A stretch of DNA of 64,000 bases from Geodermatophilus marinus (GTDB lineage: Bacteria; Actinomycetota; Actinomycetes; Mycobacteriales; Geodermatophilaceae). A program made the translations under genes and the position numbers. Position 1 is the first letter of the stretch; each line of letters begins with the position of its first letter. Location: the NCBI RefSeq assembly GCF_003428645.1, contig NZ_QVQH01000020.1, forward strand, positions 1 through 64,000. The letters run 5' to 3'. Positions 17,956-26,904 of the stretch are shown in pieces. The notes beneath the pieces were generated by a model, which was given only the letters and a program-made list of their open reading frames with translations, searched no databases and was not told the DNA's origin.

Positions 17956-18734
17956 CCGACCAGCATGCCCGCGGCCAGGACCGCGGCGGCGGCCACGGGG
18001 AGGCTGAGGGCGGCCAGCCACTCCCGGGGTGCCACCGCCGCGCCCGGCCCGGTGGGCACCCGGCCGGTGTAGCCGCGCGCGAGCATCGCCAGGTGCACCC
18101 GCTCGCCGCGCTCGTAGGAGCGGACGAAGAGCGCGCCCGCGGTGGCGGCCAGCACCCGCAGCGCGCCGGGGCCGCGACCGCGGAAACCGCGGGACTCCCG
18201 GGCCACCCGCATGCGGCGCAGCTCGCCGCCGACCACGTCGACGTACCGGATCATGAACATCAGGATCTGGGTGAGCGCGGAGGGCAGCCGCAGCCGTTCC
18301 AGGCCGCGCACCAGCGCCCGGGGCTCGGTCGTCGCGGCCAGCACGGTGGCGGCCAGCACCGCCAGGGTGGCCTTGGCCAGCAGCCCGCCGGCCGCCGCGA
18401 GCCCGCTCTCGGACAGCGACAGCCCGCCGACCTCGACGCGGGGACCGCGCGCCACGACGGGCAGGAGCAGCGCGAAGACCACGAAGGGGATCTCGACGAC
18501 CAGCCCGCGGACCAGCCGGCCCGGCCGCACCCGGGCCACCGCCGCGGCGGCGAGGACCAGCACCAGGTAGCCGCCGTAGGCGGCCGGCGCCCAGCCGGCG
18601 TGCACGGGGGTGGCCACGACGACCACCGCGAAGGCCAGCACCGCCAGCAGCTTCAGGTGCGCCGGCAGCCGGTGCGCCGGGGTGTCCGCGGCGACGTAGG
18701 CGGCGCCGAGCGCACCGCCGTGCCCCGCGCCCAC
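17952..18734 (-). CDS. cbiQ: ECF transporter transmembrane subunit CbiQ-type
   Basis: A 260-residue integral membrane T-component with about six hydrophobic segments. Two Ala-Arg-x-x-Gly coupling helices are visible, as ARESRGF and MLARGYTG (about 180 and 218), the motif that docks onto the ATPase. It links CbiO to the metal-binding CbiM. It lies between the PDGLE gene (1-nt gap) and cbiO (GTGA overlap) in the order M-N-Q-O usual for nickel/cobalt systems. Confidence 0.92.
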   Translation of the reverse strand: MGAGHGGALGAAYVAADTPAHRLPAHLKLLAVLAFAVVVVATPVHAGWAPAAYGGYLVLVLAAAAVARVRPGRLVRGLVVEIPFVVFALLLPVVARGPRVEVGGLSLSESGLAAAGGLLAKATLAVLAATVLAATTEPRALVRGLERLRLPSALTQILMFMIRYVDVVGGELRRMRVARESRGFRGRGPGALRVLAATAGALFVRSYERGERVHLAMLARGYTGRVPTGPGAAVAPREWLAALSLPVAAAAVLAAGMLVG

Positions 18735-18735
18735 G

Positions 18736-19074
18736 TCAGCCGGTCCGGCCGGCGGGGGCGTCCGCCCGGTCGCGCCCGCGCCGGCGCACGAGCAGGGTCA
18801 CCCCGCCGGCGAGGACGAGCGTCGCGGCGACCCCGACGACCCCGGCCAGCCCGCCGGAGAGCCGGGCGTCGTCGACCCCCGTGACCGCGTAGTCGGCCAG
18901 GGGCGACCCGGCGACCGCGCTGTCGCGCGCGGTGTCCCCGAAGCCCTCCTGCTCGGCCGACCACTCCAGGCCGTCGGGGTGCGAGGAGGCGTAGTAGCTG
19001 CCGACCCCCGCGACGAGCAGGGCGAGGAGCAACCCGGCCAGCAGGAAGCCGCCGGTGCGGCGCGCGCGGGTCAC
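18736..19074 (-). CDS. PDGLE-domain (CbiN-like) small membrane subunit
   Basis: A 112-residue protein with two membrane helices (about 8-28 and 78-98) that enclose an extracytoplasmic loop carrying SSHPDGLEWSAE, the PDGLE motif. PDGLE proteins replace or accompany CbiN in nickel/cobalt ECF transporters and are needed with CbiM for metal uptake. The GTG start overlaps the cbiM stop (GTGA). A basic tail follows the second helix. Confidence 0.88.
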   Translation of the reverse strand: MTRARRTGGFLLAGLLLALLVAGVGSYYASSHPDGLEWSAEQEGFGDTARDSAVAGSPLADYAVTGVDDARLSGGLAGVVGVAATLVLAGGVTLLVRRRGRDRADAPAGRTG

Positions 19075-19772
19075 CGGGCACCGCCCACGGCCGTGGCCGG
19101 GCGGTCGGCCAGCGTCGCGGTACCGCGCAGGCGCCGCGCGGCGTGGACGAGGTCGGGCCGCACGGCGAGCACGGCGCCGAGCACGGCGACGGTGATGGCC
19201 GCCTCGCCCAGGCCGATGAGCAGGTGGACGCCGGTCATGGTCGCCGCCATCGCGCCGAGCGGGACGTCGACCGCCCCACCGACGGCGAACAGCCCCACGA
19301 AGGCCAGCGCGGCCACCGGGACCGACAGGAAGGCGCCGATCCCGCTGCCGGCGAGCAGGGCGGCGCGGCTGCGCGGTGCCAGCGCGGTCGCCAGGCGGGT
19401 GCACAGGTACCCCACCGCGACGGTGACCGCGCCGATGAGCACGACGTTCGTGCCCAGCGCGGTCAGCCCCCCGTCGGCGAACAGCAGCGCCTGGACGACG
19501 AGGACGCAGGTCACCGAGAGCACCGCCGTCCAGGGGCCGACCAGCGCGGCGGCCAGCGCCCCACCCATGAGGTGCCCGCTGGTCCCGGCGCCGACCGGGA
19601 AGTTCATCATCTGCACTGCGAAGACGAAGGCGGCGGTCAGGCCGGCCAGGGGAGCGGTGCGCTCGTCGAGCTCGGCGCGCGCCCCCCGCAGCGCCACGGC
19701 CACGGTGCCCGCGGCCAGGACGGCGGTGCCGGCCGACGTCGTCGCGTCCAGGAACCCGTCGGGGACGTGCAC
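19071..19772 (-). CDS. cbiM: Nickel/cobalt ECF transporter substrate subunit CbiM
   Basis: A 233-residue membrane protein. The N-terminus VHVPDGFLDATTS keeps His2 and the HxPDG motif that binds the metal at the N-terminus in the CbiM/NikM family. Further His/Asn-containing segments (MMNFPVGAGTSGHLMGG, about 58-74) match the metal site. The GTG start at 19772 has GAGGAGG 8 nt upstream, and it makes His the second residue, as the chemistry requires. Whether it carries Ni or Co is not decided by sequence; a Nur-like box upstream hints at nickel. Confidence 0.92.
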   Translation of the reverse strand: MHVPDGFLDATTSAGTAVLAAGTVAVALRGARAELDERTAPLAGLTAAFVFAVQMMNFPVGAGTSGHLMGGALAAALVGPWTAVLSVTCVLVVQALLFADGGLTALGTNVVLIGAVTVAVGYLCTRLATALAPRSRAALLAGSGIGAFLSVPVAALAFVGLFAVGGAVDVPLGAMAATMTGVHLLIGLGEAAITVAVLGAVLAVRPDLVHAARRLRGTATLADRPATAVGGAR

Positions 19773-19824
19773 GCTGCCTCCTCTCGGCGCCGGTCCCGCT
19801 GCGGGGCCGGCCTCGGTGACCTTA

Positions 19825-19841
19825 TTGCACCCTCCTTGCAG
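19825..19841 (-). promoter_or_regulatory. Nur-like operator upstream of cbiM
   Basis: TTGCAC-n5-TTGCAG read on the + strand resembles the nickel regulator Nur box of Streptomyces, which I recall as tTGCaa-n5-ttGCAA. It lies 53-69 nt before the cbiM GTG. TGCACC/GGTGCA at 19827-19832 and 19841-19846 also form an inverted repeat across the site. If functional it would repress uptake when nickel is sufficient. No regulator gene is nearby. Confidence 0.35.
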
Positions 19842-19943
19842 GTGCACTTCGTTCGCAGGAGGAACCGTCCGGTCGGGCAGGGTGCCCCGGCGGGCGGCGG
19901 CGCAACACGGCCGGAACACGGGGTGGGGACACGCGGGCCGGAG

Positions 19944-19982
19944 TTCACCGCGCGGAAACAGCGGCGCGCCACCGCGCGAAAC
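19944..19982 (+). promoter_or_regulatory. GlnR-box-like repeats upstream of amtB
   Basis: TTCAC-n6-GAAAC (19944-19959) is followed by GCCAC-n5-GAAAC (19968-19982). The actinobacterial GlnR consensus, as I recall it, is gTnAC-n6-GaAAC repeated about every 22 bp; the two GAAAC sites here are 23 bp apart. The site lies about 140 nt before the amtB start, and amtB-glnK-glnD is the classic GlnR target, which supports it. Confidence 0.5.
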
Positions 19983-20118
19983 AGGTCGGCGGCACCGTGA
20001 ACGCCGCGTCGGCCGGCCTCCGGACGACGGCCCCACCAGCACACCGCCCGGCGTTCCCCCTGCGCCGGTGGACCCGACCGATGCGGCCGATGGCCCACGA
20101 CACGTACAGGAGGTTGCC

Positions 20119-21782
<1,664 letters not shown>

Positions 21783-21790
21783 AAGGACCC

Positions 21791-21990
21791 CGTCCTCCTC
21801 ACCGTGGAAGGACCCCGTCCTTCCCGCCCTTCGCGAGCTCAGGGCGGTGCCCTGGACGGGGCCGCGGCGAGCCTCGGGACGGGGCCGCCCGTCCTCCTCA
21901 CCGTGGAAGGACCCCGTCCTTCCCGCCCTTCGCGAGCTCAGGGCGGTGCCCTGGACGGGGCCGCGGCGAGCCTCGGGACGGGGCCGCCCG
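21791..21990 (+). repeat. Two-copy 99-bp tandem repeat carrying hairpin elements (glnK-glnD spacer)
   Basis: Copies run 21791-21889 and 21890-21988 and look identical along their length. Each has a hairpin element at 21810-21863 (second copy 21909-21962): an arm GGACCCCGTCC, a CCGCCCT/AGGGCGG inner stem, the loop TCGCGAGCTC and a closing arm GGACGGGGCC. A partial left arm also directly follows the glnK TAG (21785-21795). Each copy also holds a segment at 21864-21886 whose exact reverse complement recurs at 62062-62084. The remaining spacer to 22164 holds only the glnD RBS region. Confidence 0.85.
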
Positions 21991-22164
21991 TCCCCACCCC
22001 GCGCACGCTCGGGGGCGGGACCCTGCAAGGGGGGCCGAGAACACCCGTCGGCCGGGGTGGCGGAGCCCCGCCACCCCGGCCGACGCCGTCCCGGGGTACC
22101 GATCCACGACAGCGATCCGGCACACGCCGCCGCACCGCGGCGCACCGCAGACCGAGGGGGACCC

Positions 22165-24525
22165 GTGCTCGACACCGAGGCGCTGCCCGCGCTGCCGCGG
22201 GCGCGGCGGGCGGAGGCGCTGGAGGCCTGGCTGCGCGGCCTGCTCGAGGACGCGGCCGCCGGGACACCGCCGCCGCGGAGCCGCCGGGGCGGTCCGCCCC
22301 GCACCGGCACCGACGGCCTGGCCCTGGTGGCGGTGGGCAGCCTGGGTCGCCGGGAGCCCCCGCCGTACGGCGACCTGGACCTGGTCCTCGTGCACGAGGG
22401 ACGGCCGGAGATCGCCGCCCTCGCCGACGCCGTCTGGTACCCCGTCTGGGACGCCGGCCTGCGGCTCGACCACTCGGTGCGCACCGTCGCCGAGGCGGTC
22501 ACCACCGCCTCGACCGACGTGAAGGCCGGTCTCGGGCTGCTCGACGCGCGCTTCGTCGCCGGGGACGCCGACCTCGCGGCCGCCCTGCGCACCGCCACCC
22601 TGGCCAGCTGGCGGCAGTCGGCCGCCCGGCTGATGCCGCAGCTGCGGGACCTGCGCCGGGGCCGCGCCCGCCAGGTGGGGGAGCTGGCCTTCCTGCTCGA
22701 GCCCGACCTCAAGGAGGCCTACGGCGGCCTGCGGGAGGGCCAGGTCCTGCGCGCCGCGGCCGCCGCGCAGCTCGCCGACGAGCCCTCGGCCGAGGTCGGG
22801 CAGGCGTACGCGTTCCTGCTCGACGTCCGCGACGAGCTGCGCCGCCGGACCGGCCGTCCGGCCGACGTGCTGGTCCGGCAGGAGCAGCGCCCGGTCGCCG
22901 CCGCGCTCGGGCTGGCCGACGAGGACGCGCTGCTGCGCGAGGTGAGCCTGGCCGGCCGGCGGCTGGCCTTCCTCGCCGACGAGACGTGGCGGCGGGTCGA
23001 GGCCGGCCTCGAGCGCCGCCCCCGCGGGCGCTACCGCCGGGTGCGTCGCGAACCGCTGGCCGAGGGCGTGGTGCGCCAGGGGGACGAGGTGGTCCTCGCC
23101 CGGGACGCCCGCCCGGCCGGGGACCCGGGCCTGGTGCTGCGCGGGGCCGCCGCCGCCGCCCGCGCCGACCTCCTGCTGTCGCCGTACACGCTCAAGGTCC
23201 TCGCGGTGCACTCCCCGCCGGTGCCCGAGCCGTGGCCGGCCGAGGTCCGCTGGAACTTCCTGCGGCTGCTGGCCAGCGGGCGCGCCGCCGTCCCGGTGCT
23301 CGAGCAGCTCGACCAGGAGGGGCTGCTGGTCCGCCTGCTGCCGGAGTGGGACCGGGTGCGCTCCCTCCCGCAGCGCCACCCGTGGCACCGCTACACCGTC
23401 GACCGGCACCTGGTGGAGGCCGCGGCGGCCGCGGCCGAGCTGACCCGGGACGTCGACCGGCCGGACCTGCTGCTGGTCGGTGCGCTGCTGCACGACATCG
23501 GCAAGGGCTGGCCGGGCGACCACAGCGTCGTCGGGGCGCCGGTCGCCGGGCGGGTCGCCGCACGGATGGGCTTCGCGCCGGCCGACGTCGCCACGCTCAC
23601 CGCCGTCGTCCGCCACCACCTGCTGCTGCCCGACATCGCGGTCCGCCGGGACATCGACGACCCGGCGACGGTCGAGCGGGTGGCGGCGACCCTCGGCCAC
23701 GACCCGGCGCTGCTGCAGCTGCTGCACGCCGTGGCGCAGGCCGACGGCGCGGCGACGAGCACCTCGGCCTGGTCGCCGTGGAAGGCCCACCTGGTGGCCG
23801 CGCTGGTGGCCCGCGTCCAGGCGCGGATCGGCGGCTCCGCCGCGCCCGACACCGAGCCCGTCCTGCACCCGGGGGATCCCGCCCCGGGGGTGGAGGCGGA
23901 CGGGGCGGTGACCGTGACCGTGGAGGACGTCGCCGACGGCCAGCAGGTGACCTTCCGCGCGCCCGACCGCCCGGGGCTGTTCAGCTGCCTGGCCGGCGTC
24001 CTCGCGCTCAACCAGCTCGACGTCCGGGCGGCCAAGGTCAACACCGACGGCTCCCGCGCCACCGCGGTGTTCGCCGTCCGCCCGCGCTTCGGCCGACCGC
24101 CGGTGCCCGCGATCCTGGCCGACGCCGTGCGGGCCGCACTGGAGGGGACGCTGCCGCTGTCGGCCCGGCTGCGGCAGCGCGAGGCCGACTACCGGCAGGA
24201 CGACGGCCGCGCGGCCCCGCCCCGCATCTCCTGGCACAACGGCGAGGTCACCGGCGACGCCACCGGCATCGTGGAGGTGCGGGCCGGCGACCGGGCCGGC
24301 CTGCTCTACCGGCTCACCGCGGCGCTGGCCGCCGAGGGCCTCGACGTCACCTCCGCGCGGGTGGAGACCCTCGGGGCCGACGCCGCCGACCACTTCTACG
24401 TGACCGACGCCTCCGGGACGCCCATCGACGGGGAGCAGCGGGCGCGGGTGGAGGCGGCGCTCGCGGCCGCGGCCCGGGGTGCGGTGCCCGACCCGGTGCC
24501 CGGGGGCGCGGACACGCCGGGCTGA
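22165..24525 (+). CDS. glnD: PII adenylyl/uridylyltransferase GlnD
   Basis: A 786-residue bifunctional nitrogen sensor. The nucleotidyltransferase motif GSLGRREPPPYGDLDL is at about 58-73, an HD hydrolase domain has LLHDIGKGWPGDHS (about 440-453), and two ACT domains for glutamine sensing lie at about 582-650 and 699-755. It modifies GlnK Tyr51 under nitrogen limitation and reverses this when glutamine is high. The GTG at 22165 has GAGGGGGA upstream; longer frames run only into the repeat array. It shares the amtB-glnK operon but is separated by 382 nt of repeats. Confidence 0.95.
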   Translation: MLDTEALPALPRARRAEALEAWLRGLLEDAAAGTPPPRSRRGGPPRTGTDGLALVAVGSLGRREPPPYGDLDLVLVHEGRPEIAALADAVWYPVWDAGLRLDHSVRTVAEAVTTASTDVKAGLGLLDARFVAGDADLAAALRTATLASWRQSAARLMPQLRDLRRGRARQVGELAFLLEPDLKEAYGGLREGQVLRAAAAAQLADEPSAEVGQAYAFLLDVRDELRRRTGRPADVLVRQEQRPVAAALGLADEDALLREVSLAGRRLAFLADETWRRVEAGLERRPRGRYRRVRREPLAEGVVRQGDEVVLARDARPAGDPGLVLRGAAAAARADLLLSPYTLKVLAVHSPPVPEPWPAEVRWNFLRLLASGRAAVPVLEQLDQEGLLVRLLPEWDRVRSLPQRHPWHRYTVDRHLVEAAAAAAELTRDVDRPDLLLVGALLHDIGKGWPGDHSVVGAPVAGRVAARMGFAPADVATLTAVVRHHLLLPDIAVRRDIDDPATVERVAATLGHDPALLQLLHAVAQADGAATSTSAWSPWKAHLVAALVARVQARIGGSAAPDTEPVLHPGDPAPGVEADGAVTVTVEDVADGQQVTFRAPDRPGLFSCLAGVLALNQLDVRAAKVNTDGSRATAVFAVRPRFGRPPVPAILADAVRAALEGTLPLSARLRQREADYRQDDGRAAPPRISWHNGEVTGDATGIVEVRAGDRAGLLYRLTAALAAEGLDVTSARVETLGADAADHFYVTDASGTPIDGEQRARVEAALAAAARGAVPDPVPGGADTPG

Positions 24526-24612
24526 GGCTCCCCGGTTCTGTCGGTGGTCCGTGCCACCGTCGGTGACGGAGAGGGGACGGAACGGTCCCACCCCGCCGGG
24601 AGAGGAGCCCGC

Positions 24613-24828
24613 ATGACCGACCGCTTCGCCGTCGCGACCGCCGAGGGGCGGGTCTGGGCCTGCGCGGTGTGCGGCGACGACCGCGAGTTCGTGCAGCCCC
24701 CGTGCGCCGACGGCCACACCGACGACGGCGGCGAGTGCCCCGACTGGGCGTGCGGCGAGTGCGGCGCCGCCGTGTGGGCCGGGGCGCCGGCGCCGGCCGC
24801 CGCCACGCGGGTGACGCGCGCGGCCTGA
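24613..24828 (+). CDS. Small Cys-rich putative zinc-ribbon protein
   Basis: A 71-residue protein with paired cysteines in VWACAVCGDD and CPDWACGECGAAVW (about 17-20 and 43-50) plus one lone Cys, consistent with a zinc ribbon. It has an Ala/Thr-rich tail. The ATG is preceded by GGGAGAGGAG. A small CGGTGG/CCACCG hairpin sits between it and glnD. I do not recognise a function; it begins the block of accessory genes between glnD and ffh. Confidence 0.6.
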   Translation: MTDRFAVATAEGRVWACAVCGDDREFVQPPCADGHTDDGGECPDWACGECGAAVWAGAPAPAAATRVTRAA

Positions 24829-24847
24829 CCGGGCCGGGCCCCGGTGT

Positions 24848-25894
24848 TCACCGCACGGTGAGCGCCACCCGGCCGTGGTCGGCCAGCGCGCCGTCGGTGA
24901 CGAGGGCGACCCAGCCGCCGCGCAGCAGCACGACCTCGATGACCTCGTCGACGAGGTCGTCCACGACGTCGGGGTGGTCGACGTCGTCGGCCGGGGTGAC
25001 GAAGTCCCCGTCCGGGCTGAGCCGGGCGGGGAAGACGTAGCCCTCCTCCACCGCGAGCATCTCCGGCCGTTCCCGCCGCGCCGCCAGCCACACCGCCTCG
25101 ATGCCGTCGACCACCGCGTGCCGCGACCGGCGGCGGTCGAGCAGCGCGAGGGCCTCGTCCTGCCGGGAGAGCAGGTAGGCGTCCAGCACCTCGCGGATCC
25201 GCGGTACCAGGTCGGGCAGCGGGGCCCGGGTCAGGCCCCCGGTGACCGTGCCCGCGAGCCGGCCGAGGTTGCGCGACACCCGGCGGAAGCGGGCCAGCGT
25301 GCGCTCGGCGCCGACCAGCACGAGAGGCGCCGGGTGCAGCCGCAGGTGGGTGCCCAGGGACTCGTCGATCCGGCGGAGGAAGGCGTCCCGGCCCGTGCCC
25401 TCGGCCAGCACGGGGAAGGGTGAGCGGGGCGGGGGGCGCAGGTCCTCGGCCACCCCCTCCAGCAGCCGCGCCTCCCGCTCGGAGAGCAGGAGCACCAGGT
25501 GCCGGGGGGTGCGGTGCAGGGCGCGGACCAGGTCGCGGGTGGCGAACGTGGGGTCGACGACGACCCGGTCGGCCACCGGCACGGGGAGCCGGACCACCTC
25601 GCGGACCGCGGGGTTGACGAACACCGCGATGCCGTGACCGGTCGGGCCGGCCCGCGCACCGGCGACGGTCTCGGCCAGCGCGTCGGCGAGCTCGGCCCCG
25701 GCGCGGCCGTGCCCGGCGAGCCGGGTGGCGGCTCCGGCGGCCAGGCGCCGGAGCGTCGCGGCGTCGGCCTCGGTCATCCGCGGCGCGGGCCGGGTGGTGG
25801 CCAGCAGGGAGACGCAGGGGTCGGTCCGCACGGACTGCAGCAGCAGCACCTGCTCGGGGGTGGGCCAGCCGACCCGCCCGGGCGCGGCCGTCAC
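24848..25894 (-). CDS. Bacterial archaeo-eukaryotic release-factor-like (baeRF) protein
   Basis: A 348-residue protein that resembles the baeRF families (eRF1/Pelota-related). It has an N-terminal PCVSLLATTRPAP start, a central domain with HLVLLLSEREARLLEG (about 134-149), VLVGAERTLARFR (about 192-204), a long helical segment, and a C-terminal L7Ae-like part with VLLRGGWVALVTDGALADHGRVALTVR-type strands. The exact subfamily (perhaps baeRF3) is uncertain. Release or rescue activity in bacteria is only proposed for the family. Its GTG overlaps the stop of the USP-like gene (GTGA), so they form a two-gene operon. Confidence 0.6.
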   Translation of the reverse strand: MTAAPGRVGWPTPEQVLLLQSVRTDPCVSLLATTRPAPRMTEADAATLRRLAAGAATRLAGHGRAGAELADALAETVAGARAGPTGHGIAVFVNPAVREVVRLPVPVADRVVVDPTFATRDLVRALHRTPRHLVLLLSEREARLLEGVAEDLRPPPRSPFPVLAEGTGRDAFLRRIDESLGTHLRLHPAPLVLVGAERTLARFRRVSRNLGRLAGTVTGGLTRAPLPDLVPRIREVLDAYLLSRQDEALALLDRRRSRHAVVDGIEAVWLAARRERPEMLAVEEGYVFPARLSPDGDFVTPADDVDHPDVVDDLVDEVIEVVLLRGGWVALVTDGALADHGRVALTVR

Positions 25895-26316
25895 CGGGGC
25901 GCGCCCACGACGACGGCGTCGAGCCGGCGCGCCAGCCGGGCGGCCGTGCGCTCGAGGACCCGCCGGCGCCGCCGCCCGGACAGGCCCGGGCAGCGGTGCA
26001 GGGCGACGGTCGCGGGCACGCCCGCCGCCGCCAGCGCCTGCCGGACCTCCGCGCGCAGGTCGTGGGCGAGGCGGTCGGAGAGCTCGACCAGCAGGGCCGC
26101 GAGCTCGGCGTCGACGGCGGAGGGCGGTCGGGGGAGGACCACGGCGACGTGCAGCGGTGCGCGGCCGCGCCGGGCCGCGGCGAGCGCGGGGCCGAGGTCG
26201 GCGGCGACGTCGCTCCGGTCGGTGACGACGGCGAGCAGTCTCCGGGGCCCCGGGCGGGGCGGGGGCGCGCCGCGCTGGGGTGCGGGGGCCGGTGGGGGCG
26301 GGCCGAGGACGGTCAC
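25891..26316 (-). CDS. Universal-stress-like (Usp-fold) protein
   Basis: A 141-residue protein. After a Pro-rich start it shows a Usp-like alpha/beta pattern: RRLLAVVTDRSD (about 27-38), PLHVAVVLPRPP (about 51-62), a long amphipathic helix, VPATVALHRCPG (about 95-106) and a final ARRLDAVVVGAPR. The usual ATP-binding GxxG(S/T) ending is shortened. The GTG at 26316 has GGGAG 8 nt upstream. It is co-transcribed with the baeRF-like gene. Function beyond the fold is not predictable. Confidence 0.5.
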   Translation of the reverse strand: MTVLGPPPPAPAPQRGAPPPRPGPRRLLAVVTDRSDVAADLGPALAAARRGRAPLHVAVVLPRPPSAVDAELAALLVELSDRLAHDLRAEVRQALAAAGVPATVALHRCPGLSGRRRRRVLERTAARLARRLDAVVVGAPR

Positions 26317-26451
26317 GGGGATCTCCCAGCGGTGCGGCGAGGTCTCCCCCGACCCCGGGTGGGGCCGGCCGGGCCCGGGCCGGGGCCGGGACTGACGGGC
26401 GGCGGCTGCGCAGGGTGCGCTCGGGTACTCCCCTCGCACGAAGCATCTTAC

Positions 26452-26462
26452 GCGAAATTCGC
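26452..26462. promoter_or_regulatory. GCGAA-A-TTCGC palindrome between divergent USP-like and wHTH genes
   Basis: A perfect inverted repeat of 5 bp around one base, in an unusually A+T-rich patch of a divergent spacer. It lies 136 nt before the - strand start and 97 nt before the + strand start. This is a plausible binding site for the neighbouring wHTH protein. Confidence 0.35.
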
Positions 26463-26545
26463 TGCCATGGACACGCGTCGGCGTGGTGCCGTGCCGCGGT
26501 GGCGCCGCGCAGTGGTCGGCGTCCTGGCCCGCGTCCTGGTCCGCG

Positions 26546-26551
26546 TAGTGT
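26546..26551 (+). promoter_or_regulatory. -10 hexamer of a leaderless promoter for the wHTH gene
   Basis: TAGTGT fits TAnnnT and ends 7 nt before the GTG start at 26559. No Shine-Dalgarno sequence is present, so the mRNA is probably leaderless. Confidence 0.5.
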
Positions 26552-26558
26552 CCTCCCG

Positions 26559-26897
26559 GTGACCGGGACCTCTCCGGGGTGGACCTTCCTGTCCAACCAC
26601 GGGCACGTGCTCGTCAGCCTCGCCGCGGACCCCGAGGTCCGCATGCGGGACATCGCGACCCGGGTGGGCATCACCGAGCGGGCGGTGCAGATGATCGTCG
26701 GCGACCTGGAGCAGGCGGGCTACGTGGTCCGCGAGCGGGTGGGGCGCCGGAACCACTACACGGTCGTGGACCGGGGGCGGTTCCGGCACCCGCTGGAGCA
26801 GCACGTGCGGATCGGGGACTTCCTCGCGCTCGTGCTGCGGGGCGCCGGGGGAGGGGCGTCGGTCAACGGGGCCGAGCGGGCCGGCCGGCGGGCGTGA
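26559..26897 (+). CDS. Small winged helix-turn-helix regulator (MarR/ArsR-like)
   Basis: A 112-residue protein. It begins GWTFLSNHGHVLVSLA, then a winged HTH: DIATRVGITERAVQMIVGDLEQAGYVVRERVGRRNHYTV (about 32-70). An unassigned basic tail follows a HPLE segment. I recall this 'WTFLTNHAHVL' family as common small actinobacterial regulators, but the ligand is unknown. It converges with the heliorhodopsin gene (7-nt gap) and diverges from the USP-like/baeRF operon, which it may control. Confidence 0.75.
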   Translation: MTGTSPGWTFLSNHGHVLVSLAADPEVRMRDIATRVGITERAVQMIVGDLEQAGYVVRERVGRRNHYTVVDRGRFRHPLEQHVRIGDFLALVLRGAGGGASVNGAERAGRRA

Positions 26898-26904
26898 GCG
26901 CCCG

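Noticed and set aside
19773-20118. Possible cobalamin riboswitch in front of cbiM
   Set aside because: I looked for a B12 box and the usual paired elements on the - strand and found none; the visible signals are a Nur-like box near cbiM and GlnR-like boxes near amtB.
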